Source: an uncultured Pelagibacteraceae bacterium
GTDB taxonomy: Bacteria; Pseudomonadota; Alphaproteobacteria; Pelagibacterales; Pelagibacteraceae
DNA length: 55,820 bases
NCBI GenBank assembly: GCA_902606075.1
Contig: CACLEU010000004.1
Coordinates: forward strand, 1-55,820
Reading direction: 5' to 3'
Part shown: positions 47,330 to 55,820 of the stretch, in pieces
Layout of the letters: every line of letters begins with the position of its first letter
Numbering within the stretch: the stretch's first letter is position 1
Translations under genes and position numbers: made by a program
Notes under the pieces: generated by a model
Databases searched by the model: none
Told to the model about the DNA's origin: nothing
The model's input: the letters and a program-made list of their open reading frames with translations, nothing else

Positions 47330-47822
47330 AATTTTTGGTAAATTAATACTTACAATGTTTAATATTGGTAAACTTGGTAAGTTTCCTGGAACAATTGCAT
47401 CAGGTATAACGTCATTATTGTATATAATTTTTTTTTATTTTAATATTGATTATCAAATTTTATTTACTTTTTTTTTATTATTTTTTTTTGCATCTATTTA
47501 CCTAATTGATCTTTTAAAGAATGAATTTAAAGAAATTGACTCACGTGAAATAGTAATAGATGAATATTTGGGTCAGTCCATACCTATACTTTTTTTTTAT
47601 TTTATACTGTCGGAAGCATCCGCATCACTTAATTTTTTTATAATAATAGTCTTGATATCGTTTATTGGCTTTAGATTTTTTGATATATTAAAGCCATACC
47701 CAATAAGTTATATAGACAATAATTTTAAAAACGGTTTTGGTGTTGTTTTTGATGATATAATCGCTGGGGTTTTTACAACTATAGTATTATACATATTTAT
47801 TATAATTTATGACAAATTCTAA
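47322..47822 (+). CDS. pgpA: Phosphatidylglycerophosphatase A
   Basis: Membrane phosphatase making phosphatidylglycerol. The start is ATG at 47322 (overlap of 8 nt with ispDF); an in-frame TTG at 47301 is less likely. About 166 residues with several helices, LGKFPGTIASG and DSREIVIDEYLGQ being family marks. It overlaps the next gene by 14 nt. Confidence 0.93.
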   Translation: MFKIFGKLILTMFNIGKLGKFPGTIASGITSLLYIIFFYFNIDYQILFTFFLLFFFASIYLIDLLKNEFKEIDSREIVIDEYLGQSIPILFFYFILSEASASLNFFIIIVLISFIGFRFFDILKPYPISYIDNNFKNGFGVVFDDIIAGVFTTIVLYIFIIIYDKF

Positions 47823-48279
47823 AAAATTAATTAAATTTTTAAAAAAAAAGAAACTTAAAATAAGTTTTGCTGAATCATGCACAGGTGGTCTTATGTCTAG
47901 TGTAATAACATCTAATGATGGCTCATCTAGTATTTTTAAATTAGCCTTAATAACATACTCGAATGAAGCTAAAATAAAAATTCTTAAAGTTCCAAAACTG
48001 ATCATTAAAAAATATGGTGCTGTAAGTGTTCAATGTTGTTTGTCTATGGTGAATAATTTAAGTAAAATTAGTAGTAGTCAAATCAATGTTTCTATTACTG
48101 GAATAGCTGGTCCAAAAGGCGGTTCAAAAGAAAAGCCAGTTGGTTTAGTATTTATAGGTTTGAAATTCAAAAAAAAGATATTTGTCAATAAGTATTTATT
48201 TCGAAATAAATCAAGGATAAATTTCCAAAAGACAGTAGTAAATACTGTAATTAAAATAGTTTTATCTATTATTAAATAG
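47809..48279 (+). CDS. pncC: CinA C-terminal family protein, nicotinamide-nucleotide amidase
   Basis: 156 residues matching the stand-alone CinA C-terminal domain that deamidates NMN. The SFAESCTGG motif holds the catalytic Ser; VSITGIAGPKGGSKEKPVGLV follows as in the family. The N-terminal CinA domain is absent. It overlaps pgpA by 14 nt and the RatA-like gene (convergent) by 18 nt. Confidence 0.92.
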   Translation: MTNSKKLIKFLKKKKLKISFAESCTGGLMSSVITSNDGSSSIFKLALITYSNEAKIKILKVPKLIIKKYGAVSVQCCLSMVNNLSKISSSQINVSITGIAGPKGGSKEKPVGLVFIGLKFKKKIFVNKYLFRNKSRINFQKTVVNTVIKIVLSIIK

Positions 48280-48711
48280 CTCCTCTGACCTTTTTTGAAA
48301 TGCATCAGCGATTTTATCTAAACCATATTTAAATGATTTAGTCATTAAGATATTAAGAAATTTATTTTTTAGTTCAAAATCAACATCAAATGAAACTTCT
48401 GTTAATTTACCAATATTTTTAAAATGCCATTTATTTTCAAGATATTTTAGTGGTCCATCAATATTTTTTACAAAGATAACATCCTCTTTCTTGTTATATT
48501 TTACATTACTTTTATAAGTATCTTTGAAAGGTCCTTTTCCAATTGTTAAATCTGCTATAATTGTTTGATCTTCATTTTCAAATTTATTTTCATAAATTTT
48601 AGCATTTAAACAATAAGGGATAAATTTTGGATAATCTTCAATATTTAATACAAGATTAATTAGATCTTCTTTTGAACAATTAATGGTTCTCTTTACTGAT
48701 GCTTTTGGCAT
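48262..48711 (-). CDS. RatA/Coq10-like START-domain protein
   Basis: 149 residues with a START/SRPBCC fold: [33 protein letters not shown] and an amphipathic end helix. Coq10 proteins bind ubiquinone and aid respiration; RatA was described as a toxin, but the conserved role in alphaproteobacteria is likely quinone-related. It overlaps lipA by 32 nt, one of the longest overlaps here. Confidence 0.9.
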   Translation of the reverse strand: MPKASVKRTINCSKEDLINLVLNIEDYPKFIPYCLNAKIYENKFENEDQTIIADLTIGKGPFKDTYKSNVKYNKKEDVIFVKNIDGPLKYLENKWHFKNIGKLTEVSFDVDFELKNKFLNILMTKSFKYGLDKIADAFQKRSEELFNNR

Positions 48712-49630
48712 TAATTAGTTTTCTGTTGTTCTTTAGGAGGGCAAAATCTTCATCAGCATGATACGATGATCTTGTTAATGGCGATGATGAAACCAATAAA
48801 AATCCCTTAGCTTTAGCAATGATTTCTAAATCTTTAAACTCATTAGGTTCATAATATCTGTTTAAAGGAAAATGTTTTACTGAAGGTTGTAAATATTGCC
48901 CAATCGTTAAGAAATCAACTTTGGCAGATCTTAAATCATCCATAACTTGGATAATTTCATCTTTAGTTTCACCCATACCAACCATAATTCCGGATTTAGT
49001 AAAAATATTTTCATCAATTGTTTTTGTATTTTTTAATAATTCAAGTGATGAAAAATATCTAGATCCTGGTCTAACTTTTAAATATAAGCTTGGTACAGTC
49101 TCGATATTATGATTAAAGACATCTGGTTTTGCATCCAAAACTTTTTTGTAGGCATAACCCTTTCTTAAAAAATCAGGAGTTAAAACTTCTATTGTAGTAT
49201 TTGGATTTTCTTTTCTTGTTTCTGTTATAGTTTCATAAAAATGATTTGATCCACCATCTTTTAAATCATCTCTGTCGACTGAGGTTATAACAACATGTCT
49301 TAGATTAAGCTTTTTTACAGCTAATGAGATTTTTTTTGGTTCCAAAGGATCAAGTCTATTGGGTTTGCCTGTTTTAACATCACAAAATGCGCATGCTCTT
49401 GTACAAGTATCGCCCATGATCATAAATGTTGCGTGTCTTTTGCTCCAACATTCTGTGATATTAGGACAGTTTGCTTCTTGGCAAACTGTTACTAAATTAT
49501 TTTGATTTACAATACTTTTCGTTAAGAAAAATTCGCGGCTGTTAGTAAGTTTAGACCTTATCCAACTTGGTTTTTTTTTTATTGGATTAATTGGATTTTT
49601 TTGCTTTTCAGGATGTCTAATTTTGTTCAT
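48680..49630 (-). CDS. lipA: Lipoyl synthase
   Basis: Radical-SAM enzyme inserting sulfur into octanoyl chains. 316 residues with both cluster motifs: [12 protein letters not shown] (auxiliary cluster) and CTRACAFC (CxxxCxxC radical-SAM). The C-terminal [13 protein letters not shown] is conserved. It overlaps the RatA-like gene by 32 nt and ftsB by 14 nt. Confidence 0.97.
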   Translation of the reverse strand: MNKIRHPEKQKNPINPIKKKPSWIRSKLTNSREFFLTKSIVNQNNLVTVCQEANCPNITECWSKRHATFMIMGDTCTRACAFCDVKTGKPNRLDPLEPKKISLAVKKLNLRHVVITSVDRDDLKDGGSNHFYETITETRKENPNTTIEVLTPDFLRKGYAYKKVLDAKPDVFNHNIETVPSLYLKVRPGSRYFSSLELLKNTKTIDENIFTKSGIMVGMGETKDEIIQVMDDLRSAKVDFLTIGQYLQPSVKHFPLNRYYEPNEFKDLEIIAKAKGFLLVSSSPLTRSSYHADEDFALLKNNRKLINAKSISKENH

Positions 49631-49919
49631 TTTTTATTATATAAACTGTTTCGCCTTTTTTGCCTAATAAAAATTTGTCACGTAATAAAATCTCAATATA
49701 ATCACTATCTAAATTATCACTTAAAAGTGAATTTGATTTTTCTAATTCCTTAATTTCTTGACTTAATATTTCTTTTTTTTTTTCAAGTTTTGCTAAAAGA
49801 TTTTTTTTTTCAAAATATGCAAAAAGTCCTCTGTTACCTCCAAGAAGATTTAAAGTAAAGTATAAGATTAATAAAATAGGTATAAAAAATAATAACTTGT
49901 CTTTTATATTTTTAATCAT
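49617..49919 (-). CDS. ftsB: Septum formation initiator FtsB-like protein
   Basis: 100 residues from ATG at 49919, which shares ATGA with the eno stop; longer in-frame starts would sit inside eno. One membrane helix (about 8-25) followed by a coiled coil (about 38-70) and a short C-terminal block ([18 protein letters not shown]). This is the FtsB/DivIC design for divisome assembly. Position after eno matches alphaproteobacteria. Confidence 0.85.
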   Translation of the reverse strand: MIKNIKDKLLFFIPILLILYFTLNLLGGNRGLFAYFEKKNLLAKLEKKKEILSQEIKELEKSNSLLSDNLDSDYIEILLRDKFLLGKKGETVYIIKNEQN

Positions 49920-51172
49920 TTTAATCTTGCCATGTTGTTTTTTTTTGGCAATTCTTGTTCTATTCTTAACAATTGATTGTATTTTGCAACTCTTTCTGAT
50001 CTGCATAATGAGCCAGTTTTTATTTGCGTAGAATTAGTTCCAACCGCTAAATCAGATATAAAGTCATCTTCAGAATCACCAGATCTATGGGAAATAATAG
50101 TTCGATATCCAATTTGTTGGGCAAACTTGATTACTTCTAGAGTTTCTGTAACTGTGCCTATTTGATTTGGTTTAATTAATATTGAATTTGAGGATTGATT
50201 TAAAAAGCCTTTTTTTAATCTTTGTAAATTCGTAACGTATAAATCATCTCCAACTATTTGAACATCATTTACCTTTTTTAATAAGTCAGACCATGCTCTC
50301 CAGTCATTTTCAGCAAAAGGATCCTCTATTGACTTTATCTTATATTTCTTAATAAGTTTTTTATAACCATCTATAGATTTTTTAATAGAACTATAATTGC
50401 TTGAATGTATTGAATATTTGCCGTTTCTATATAATTCATTAGCAGCAACATCCAAACATATGGAAACATCTTTGCCATTAACATACCCTGATTTTTTAAT
50501 AGATTTTATTATTAAGTTTAGTGCATCTTCGTTTCTATTTATCATTGGCGCAAATCCGCCCTCGTCACCAACCGCTGTAGAAAGTTTTTTATTTTTAAGC
50601 AATCTCTTAAGATTTTGAATAATTAAAAAACAAATATTTATCCCTTCAGAAAACGTTTTGGCCTTATCTGGTCTAATCATAAATTCTTGAATTTTAAGAC
50701 CATTATTTGCGTGAACACCTCCATTAATTATATTCATTAATGGGTATGGTAGTTTGAAATTTTTTTCGATTAAAAAGTTTTTATATAGAGAAATATTTCT
50801 GATTTTTGCGGATAATTTCTTAACAGCTATAGATACTGAAAGGATAGAATTTGCACCAAGTTTAGTTTTTTGTTTTGTACCATCTAATTTAATTAAGATT
50901 GAATCAATTAACTCTTGATCGTGAACATTTTTTTTTAAAATTTTTTTTGAGATAATTTTATTAACATTGTAAACGGCTTTAAAGACACTTTTGCCTAAAT
51001 ATTTTTTATTTGTTTTATCCCTCTTTTCGTGCGCTTCATAAGTCCCTGTTGATGCACCTGACGGACATATTGCCTTTGATGAAAATTTTCCGCAAAAAAC
51101 TTCAGTTTCAATTGTTGGGAGTCCACGGCTATCAAAAATTTGTCTACCTATAATTTTTGTAATTTTAGCCAT
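49916..51172 (-). CDS. eno: Enolase
   Basis: Glycolytic 2-phosphoglycerate dehydratase; 418 residues. Signature regions include IFDSRGLPTIETEV, PSGASTGTYEAHE, the general base/acid sites in AVGDEGGFAP, and ILIKPNQIGTVTETLE followed by SHRSGDSEDDFISDLAVG. Shares ATGA with ftsB. Confidence 0.98.
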   Translation of the reverse strand: MAKITKIIGRQIFDSRGLPTIETEVFCGKFSSKAICPSGASTGTYEAHEKRDKTNKKYLGKSVFKAVYNVNKIISKKILKKNVHDQELIDSILIKLDGTKQKTKLGANSILSVSIAVKKLSAKIRNISLYKNFLIEKNFKLPYPLMNIINGGVHANNGLKIQEFMIRPDKAKTFSEGINICFLIIQNLKRLLKNKKLSTAVGDEGGFAPMINRNEDALNLIIKSIKKSGYVNGKDVSICLDVAANELYRNGKYSIHSSNYSSIKKSIDGYKKLIKKYKIKSIEDPFAENDWRAWSDLLKKVNDVQIVGDDLYVTNLQRLKKGFLNQSSNSILIKPNQIGTVTETLEVIKFAQQIGYRTIISHRSGDSEDDFISDLAVGTNSTQIKTGSLCRSERVAKYNQLLRIEQELPKKNNMARLK

Positions 51173-51181
51173 AATTTATTT

Positions 51182-52006
51182 TTAGCTTTTTATTAATTTA
51201 TCTATTTCAACTAATTTACCTAATAAAGTATCCAATTGATTTAAAGGGAGCATGTTAGCTCCATCAGAGGGAGCATTATCTGGATCTTGATGGGTTTCTA
51301 TAAATACGGCCGCCACACCCACTGCAACAGCGGCTCTAGACAAATGTGAAACAAATTCTCTTTCACCACCACTTTTATCTCCTAACCCACCAGGTTGTTG
51401 GACTGAATGTGTTGCATCAAATACTATAGGATAACCCAGTCTTGACATTATAGGTATAGATCTCATATCGGATACTAAAGTGTTATAACCAAAGCTCGCA
51501 CCTCTTTCTGTTATTAAAATATTATTGTTACCAGATTCTGAAATTTTTTTTGTAACATTTTTCATATCCCATGGAGCTAAAAATTGTCCTTTTTTAACAT
51601 TAATAATTTTATTTGTTTTGGCAGCAGCTACCAATAAATCTGTTTGCCTACATAAGAAAGCTGGAATTTGAATTATGTCAACGTGATTAGCTACGGTTGA
51701 GCATTGTTCAACACTATGAATATCTGTTAAAATTGGCACTCCTAATTCTTTTTTAATTTTGTCAAAAATTGGTAATGAGCTTTCTAGGCCTGCTCCTCTT
51801 TTTCCTTTTAAACTCGTTCTGTTAGCTTTGTCAAAAGAGGTTTTATAAACAAAACCTAAATTATATTTTTTTGTGATTTCTCTTATTTTACCAGCCATAT
51901 CTAATGCATGTTGCTCGGTTTCTAATTGGCAAGGTCCTGCAATAAGACAAATTTGTTTATCGTTTGAAATGTGGATATTGTTACAATTAATTGTTAGATT
52001 TTTCAT
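51182..52006 (-). CDS. kdsA: 3-deoxy-D-manno-octulosonate 8-phosphate synthase, metal-dependent type
   Basis: Makes the Kdo precursor of lipopolysaccharide; 274 residues. C26 in IAGPCQLE is the metal-ligand cysteine that marks class II KdsA, unlike the Asn of E. coli. Other ligands are in [21 protein letters not shown] and [10 protein letters not shown]. It overlaps the pyrG stop by 20 nt. Presence implies an outer membrane with lipopolysaccharide. Confidence 0.96.
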   Translation of the reverse strand: MKNLTINCNNIHISNDKQICLIAGPCQLETEQHALDMAGKIREITKKYNLGFVYKTSFDKANRTSLKGKRGAGLESSLPIFDKIKKELGVPILTDIHSVEQCSTVANHVDIIQIPAFLCRQTDLLVAAAKTNKIINVKKGQFLAPWDMKNVTKKISESGNNNILITERGASFGYNTLVSDMRSIPIMSRLGYPIVFDATHSVQQPGGLGDKSGGEREFVSHLSRAAVAVGVAAVFIETHQDPDNAPSDGANMLPLNQLDTLLGKLVEIDKLIKS

Positions 52007-53621
52007 TATTTTTTTTTGCAGCTCTAATAAAAGATGAGAATAGTGGATGAGGGTTTAAAGGTCTAGACTTAAATTCTGGATGAAATTGAACGCCTATAAA
52101 CCATGGATGATTTTTTAGTTCTATAATTTCTGGCAAATTGTTATCAGGTGATAAACCTGAAAATAACATTCCTTTTTTTTCAAATCTTTTTTTCAGATTA
52201 ATATTAACCTCGTACCGATGTCTATGTCTTTCATAAATAGTTTTGGATTTATAAATATTTTTTATAAGCGAATTGTGTTGTAATTTTGCTGGATATAGCC
52301 CAAGACGCATCGTGCCACCTAATTTAGTTGATGTTCCTTTAAAAATTTTACCACCTTTATTCCATTCTTCAATTAAACCAACTACAGATAAACATTTTTT
52401 ATCAAATTCACTTGATCCCGCATTCTTAATATTTAAGACATTTCTTGCAAATTCTATTATTGCCATTTGCATCCCAAAACAAATCCCTAGAAAAGGTATG
52501 TCATTTTTTCTAGCATAATTGATGCAAGATATTTTTCCTTCTGTTCCTCTTTTTCCAAAACCACCCGGAATTAAAATTCCAGATACACCATTTAATTTTT
52601 TTCTTATTTGAGACGGTATTAAATTATCAGACTCAATTCTAATTAATTTTATTTTTACGTTATTTTTTATCCCTCCATGCACCAAAGCTTCGTCTAAAGA
52701 TTTGTAGGCATCTTTTAAATCCACATATTTGCCGACTATTGCGATATTAACCACTTTTAAAGATTTATCTGTTACTACATTTGCAACATTTTTCCATGGT
52801 GTTAGATTAATTTTTTTTTTAGCTTTCATTTTAAAATATTTTAAAACTTGTTTATCTAAACCCTCATTAAAAAAGCTTATTGGTGCCTCATAGATTGTTT
52901 TTACATCTACTGTTTCTATAACTCTCTCTATTGGAATATTGCAAAATAAAGATATTTTCTTTCTTTGATCTAACGGTATTGTTTGTTGTGATCTGCAAAT
53001 AACAACATCAGGTTGAATTCCTATACTTCTAAGTTCTTTAACAGAATGCTGAGTTGGTTTTGTTTTGATTTCATCTGAAGATTTTAAAAAAGGAACCAAT
53101 GTTAAATGTATGAATAAAGTGTTTTCTTTTCCAATATCATTAGAAAATTGTCTTATAGCCTCTAAAAAAGGTAGGCTTTCAATATCGCCAACTGTTCCAC
53201 CAATTTCACAAATTACAAAATCTTCATTTTTAATATCTTTTTTAATAAATTCTTTAATTCTATCTGTTACATGAGGTATAACTTGTACAGTTTTTCCGAG
53301 ATAATCTCCTCTACGTTCGTTCAAAATTATATCACTGTAAATTTTTCCGGTAGTTATGTTATCACTTTTTTTTGCAGATATATTTGTAAATCTTTCGTAA
53401 TGACCAAGATCTAAATCTGTCTCAGCTCCATCATCTGTAACAAAAACTTCACCATGTTGAAACGGACTCATTGTGCCAGGATCAACATTTAAATAGGGAT
53501 CCATTTTTCTAATTCTTACTTTATAACCTTGAGATTTGAGTAAGTAACCAAGTGATGCTGATGACAATCCTTTGCCTAAGGATGATACCACGCCGCCAGT
53601 TACAAAAATGAATCGCGCCAT
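51987..53621 (-). CDS. pyrG: CTP synthase
   Basis: Aminates UTP to CTP with glutamine; 544 residues, normal. N-terminal synthetase ([41 protein letters not shown]) and C-terminal class I amidotransferase with GICFGMQ (catalytic Cys) and HPEF (catalytic His). Order secG-pyrG-kdsA-eno is conserved. Confidence 0.98.
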   Translation of the reverse strand: MARFIFVTGGVVSSLGKGLSSASLGYLLKSQGYKVRIRKMDPYLNVDPGTMSPFQHGEVFVTDDGAETDLDLGHYERFTNISAKKSDNITTGKIYSDIILNERRGDYLGKTVQVIPHVTDRIKEFIKKDIKNEDFVICEIGGTVGDIESLPFLEAIRQFSNDIGKENTLFIHLTLVPFLKSSDEIKTKPTQHSVKELRSIGIQPDVVICRSQQTIPLDQRKKISLFCNIPIERVIETVDVKTIYEAPISFFNEGLDKQVLKYFKMKAKKKINLTPWKNVANVVTDKSLKVVNIAIVGKYVDLKDAYKSLDEALVHGGIKNNVKIKLIRIESDNLIPSQIRKKLNGVSGILIPGGFGKRGTEGKISCINYARKNDIPFLGICFGMQMAIIEFARNVLNIKNAGSSEFDKKCLSVVGLIEEWNKGGKIFKGTSTKLGGTMRLGLYPAKLQHNSLIKNIYKSKTIYERHRHRYEVNINLKKRFEKKGMLFSGLSPDNNLPEIIELKNHPWFIGVQFHPEFKSRPLNPHPLFSSFIRAAKKNNEKSNN

Positions 53622-53665
53622 GGAAGTATCTTATAAACTCAATTTTAAAAAAATTAAAGAATTAA

Positions 53666-53968
53666 TTAATTATTTTTAGGTATCTTTGGTGCGTCACTCT
53701 CATTATTTTGCTCAATTTTGTCTAATAGTGACTTTTCTGGAGCCAATTCTTTATTTGAAAGAATTGTTAAACCTAAACTACAAATAATAAACAATGTAGC
53801 TACAATTGCTGTTGCTTTAGTAAAAAAATTTCCAGTTGATCTTGAAAACATATAATTCTCTTGGCTAACACCTATGCCAAGAGCTCCACCCTCAGATTGT
53901 TGAAATAGAACTAAAATTACCAATATGATTGCTAGAACAATATTAATAGTTAGTAATATGTTTTCCAT
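53666..53968 (-). CDS. secG: Preprotein translocase subunit SecG
   Basis: Small SecYEG partner, 100 residues. Two membrane helices (about 5-22 and 52-71) joined by FQQSEGGALGIGVSQENYMFSR, the SecG signature, and a charged C-terminal tail. It lies 5 bp after tpiA. Confidence 0.95.
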   Translation of the reverse strand: MENILLTINIVLAIILVILVLFQQSEGGALGIGVSQENYMFSRSTGNFFTKATAIVATLFIICSLGLTILSNKELAPEKSLLDKIEQNNESDAPKIPKNN

Positions 53969-53973
53969 GGGGA

Positions 53974-54723
53974 TTAAATAATTGTTTTTTTAATTATATC
54001 AATAAATTTTTTTGAGTTTTGTGATGCTCCCCCTATTAAAAAACCATTAATTCCCGCAATTTGTTTTAGATTATCGATATTTTTGTTATTTACTGATCCT
54101 CCATAAATAATTTGGGTATTTTGCTTTCTAAATTTTTTTTTTAAATATTTCTTAATATAGAGTATTTGTTTTTCTAATTTGTTATTATTTAGAACTTTTC
54201 CAGTACCAATTGACCAGACAGGTTCATAGGCAAAGATTATTTTATCGATCTTTTTAATTTTTTTTAATCCTGAATTGATTTGTTTTTTTATGACATAATT
54301 AGTTTTTTTGTTATTTTTTTCGTACAGATTCTCTCCTATACAAAATATTACTTTTAGATTATTCGAAATTGCATTATGAATTTTTTTGTTAATTTTTTCA
54401 TTTGAGTCACCCTCAATTCTTTTTTCTGAGTGTCCTATTATAACATATTCAGCGCCAATTTTTTTTACCATACTAGAGCTAATAGATCCTGTGAATGGTC
54501 CATTATCTTTTTCAAAGTGGCAATCTTGAGAACCAACATTAACTTTGCTTTTTTTTGTCTTATTTACGAAGCTACTTAAAAGGGTGAATGGAGGGCAATA
54601 AATTACTTTTGCTTTTGTATATGTCTTTTTTTTTGTTAACTTTATCACACTTTCAATTGATTTTAATGATTCTAAATCACCAAACATTTTCCAATTAGCA
54701 ATGAATAATATTTTATTTGTCAT
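53974..54723 (-). CDS. tpiA: Triosephosphate isomerase
   Basis: Interconverts dihydroxyacetone phosphate and glyceraldehyde 3-phosphate; 249 residues. Catalytic residues: K11 in IANWKMFG, His in YVIIGHSEKR, Glu in FAYEPVWSIGTG; phosphate loop GGSVNNKN and the LIGGAS end. Divergent from the ppiD-like gene across 57 bp. Confidence 0.97.
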   Translation of the reverse strand: MTNKILFIANWKMFGDLESLKSIESVIKLTKKKTYTKAKVIYCPPFTLLSSFVNKTKKSKVNVGSQDCHFEKDNGPFTGSISSSMVKKIGAEYVIIGHSEKRIEGDSNEKINKKIHNAISNNLKVIFCIGENLYEKNNKKTNYVIKKQINSGLKKIKKIDKIIFAYEPVWSIGTGKVLNNNKLEKQILYIKKYLKKKFRKQNTQIIYGGSVNNKNIDNLKQIAGINGFLIGGASQNSKKFIDIIKKTII

Positions 54724-54780
54724 AATATAATATTTAATCTATAGATTTGTTTTTTACAGTTCAATAATTTATCATATGTT

Positions 54781-55820
54781 ATGTTAAATAAACTTAGAAA
54801 TTTTTCTAAAACCAAATTAGCTACAGTTCTAGTAGGTATAATAATAATTCCTTTTGTCTTTTGGGGTATGGGGGGAGTCTTTCAAGGAGGAAATACAAAC
54901 AATATTGCTAAGATCAAAAATATAAGTATTTCAACCCAAGATTTTTTTGAACACATAAATACAATTGGTGTAAGCGAAGAAGTTATAAGTAAAAATATTG
55001 ATACAGGTATTCTTAGAGAAATTTTAAATGATTTGTTGGCTAAAAGATTTATTCAATTAGAAATCGAAAAACTTGGAATTATTATAAATGATATGAATTT
55101 GCTAGAGTTAATTAAAAATAACAAAAATTTTCTCGATGATAACAAAACGTTTAGTAGATTGAAATATGAAAAATTTCTTTTAGAAAATAATGTCTCTGCA
55201 TCTGAATTTGAAAAAAGATTAAAAAAAAGAGAATTAGAAAAAATTCTTTTTAATTTTTACAGCGCAGGATTGCATACTCCGAAATACTTAGTAGATTTCT
55301 ATAATTACGATAAAAACAGAAATATTGAAATTGAATATGTATCTTTAGAAAATAATTACAAAAAAAAATCAGAATTTAGCAAAAATGAAATTATGGATTA
55401 CTTAGATAAAAATAAAGAAAAATTTAAAAGAGATTTCGTTGACGTTAAATACGCAAAACTGACCCCAGAAAATTTATTAGGAAGAGCGGATTATGATGAG
55501 GAATATTATAAAAAGATAGATGAGATAGAAAATAATATATCAAATGTGGATGATCTTGAAAACCTTTTTAAAAGTTACCAAGAGGTAGAAATAAATGAAA
55601 TAAAAAATTTAAATGAAATAAATGTCGAAAAAGATTTACAAGGAATATTTGATTACAAGAATAGTGATTTAATTCAAATATTAGATAAAGAAGACTTTTT
55701 TTTAGTCTTTAAAAACAAAAATTATAGAAAAGAATTACCGAATTTAGATGACAAATTTTATGGAGAATTAAAAGAATTATTATATCAAAAAAATAAATTT
55801 GATTATAACCAAAAATTATA
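54781..55820 (+). CDS. PpiD/SurA-N-like periplasmic folding protein, 3' truncated by window end
   Basis: The frame is open from ATG at 54781 to the window edge (346 complete codons). The ATG at 54776 is followed at once by a stop in its own frame, which fixes the start. An N-terminal inner-membrane anchor (about residues 13-30) is followed by a SurA-N-like helical domain (TGILREILNDLLAKRFIQLE; EFEKRLKKRELEKIL). No parvulin domain is visible by residue 346; in PpiD it normally follows this region. Divergence from tpiA fits alphaproteobacterial ppiD. Confidence 0.8.
   Translation, partial: MLNKLRNFSKTKLATVLVGIIIIPFVFWGMGGVFQGGNTNNIAKIKNISISTQDFFEHINTIGVSEEVISKNIDTGILREILNDLLAKRFIQLEIEKLGIIINDMNLLELIKNNKNFLDDNKTFSRLKYEKFLLENNVSASEFEKRLKKRELEKILFNFYSAGLHTPKYLVDFYNYDKNRNIEIEYVSLENNYKKKSEFSKNEIMDYLDKNKEKFKRDFVDVKYAKLTPENLLGRADYDEEYYKKIDEIENNISNVDDLENLFKSYQEVEINEIKNLNEINVEKDLQGIFDYKNSDLIQILDKEDFFLVFKNKNYRKELPNLDDKFYGELKELLYQKNKFDYNQKL

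Overview
The window is very AT-rich, tightly packed chromosomal DNA from a free-living alphaproteobacterium, most likely SAR11 (Pelagibacterales, 'Candidatus Pelagibacter'-like). This rests on the short or overlapping gene junctions, an NtrY-NtrX-TrkA-TrkH block with no NtrBC beside it, an AapJQMP amino-acid importer, fused IspDF, and the alphaproteobacterial orders dgt-argS-x-nagZ-scpA-scpB-tatABC-serS-yajC-secDF and tpiA-secG-pyrG-kdsA-eno-ftsB. No rRNA, CRISPR array, complete prophage, transposase or integrase is visible.

Layout. 1-2315: end of recG, a DUF502 membrane protein and a Tat-type M48 lipoprotein protease. 2330-3497: a tRNA-Lys locus rearranged by a small integrated element. The two halves of a split tRNA-Lys lie at its edges and an intact copy lies inside. 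3549-8701: tgt-ppi-coaD-gyrA-ssb. 8775-12280: uvrA and a PuuD-like membrane protein. 12277-23042: protein export (secDF-yajC, tatABC), serS, scpAB, nagZ, argS and dgt on the minus strand. 23093-24186: an A-type Fe-S carrier and xthA. 24193-28198: zinc uptake (znuA against znuCB-zur, with two putative Zur boxes between) and an aquaporin-family channel. 28390-34905: a PiT-like permease, manC, ilvD and valS. 35024-35599: tRNA-Cys, tRNA-Asn and an XRE regulator. 35746-40251: the aapJQMP importer and tRNA-Arg. 40279-46182: ntrY-ntrX-trkA-trkH. 46214-48279: ispDF-pgpA-pncC. 48262-54723: a RatA/Coq10-like protein, lipA, ftsB, eno, kdsA, pyrG, secG and tpiA. 54781 to the end: the start of a PpiD-like periplasmic chaperone.

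Most genes are housekeeping. The most unusual region is the tRNA-Lys island. Its outer half-tRNAs share the 8-bp anticodon-loop core and together rebuild a complete 76-nt tRNA. The interior holds an intact identical tRNA-Lys, a zinc-ribbon membrane protein gene, and clusters of TGTGCACA-type repeats, many about 11 bp apart. This looks like an integrase-less insertion that split its target tRNA and replaced it with its own copy. A second notable point is that Tgt appears to have lost all four zinc ligands, in a genome that otherwise encodes a full zinc-uptake system.
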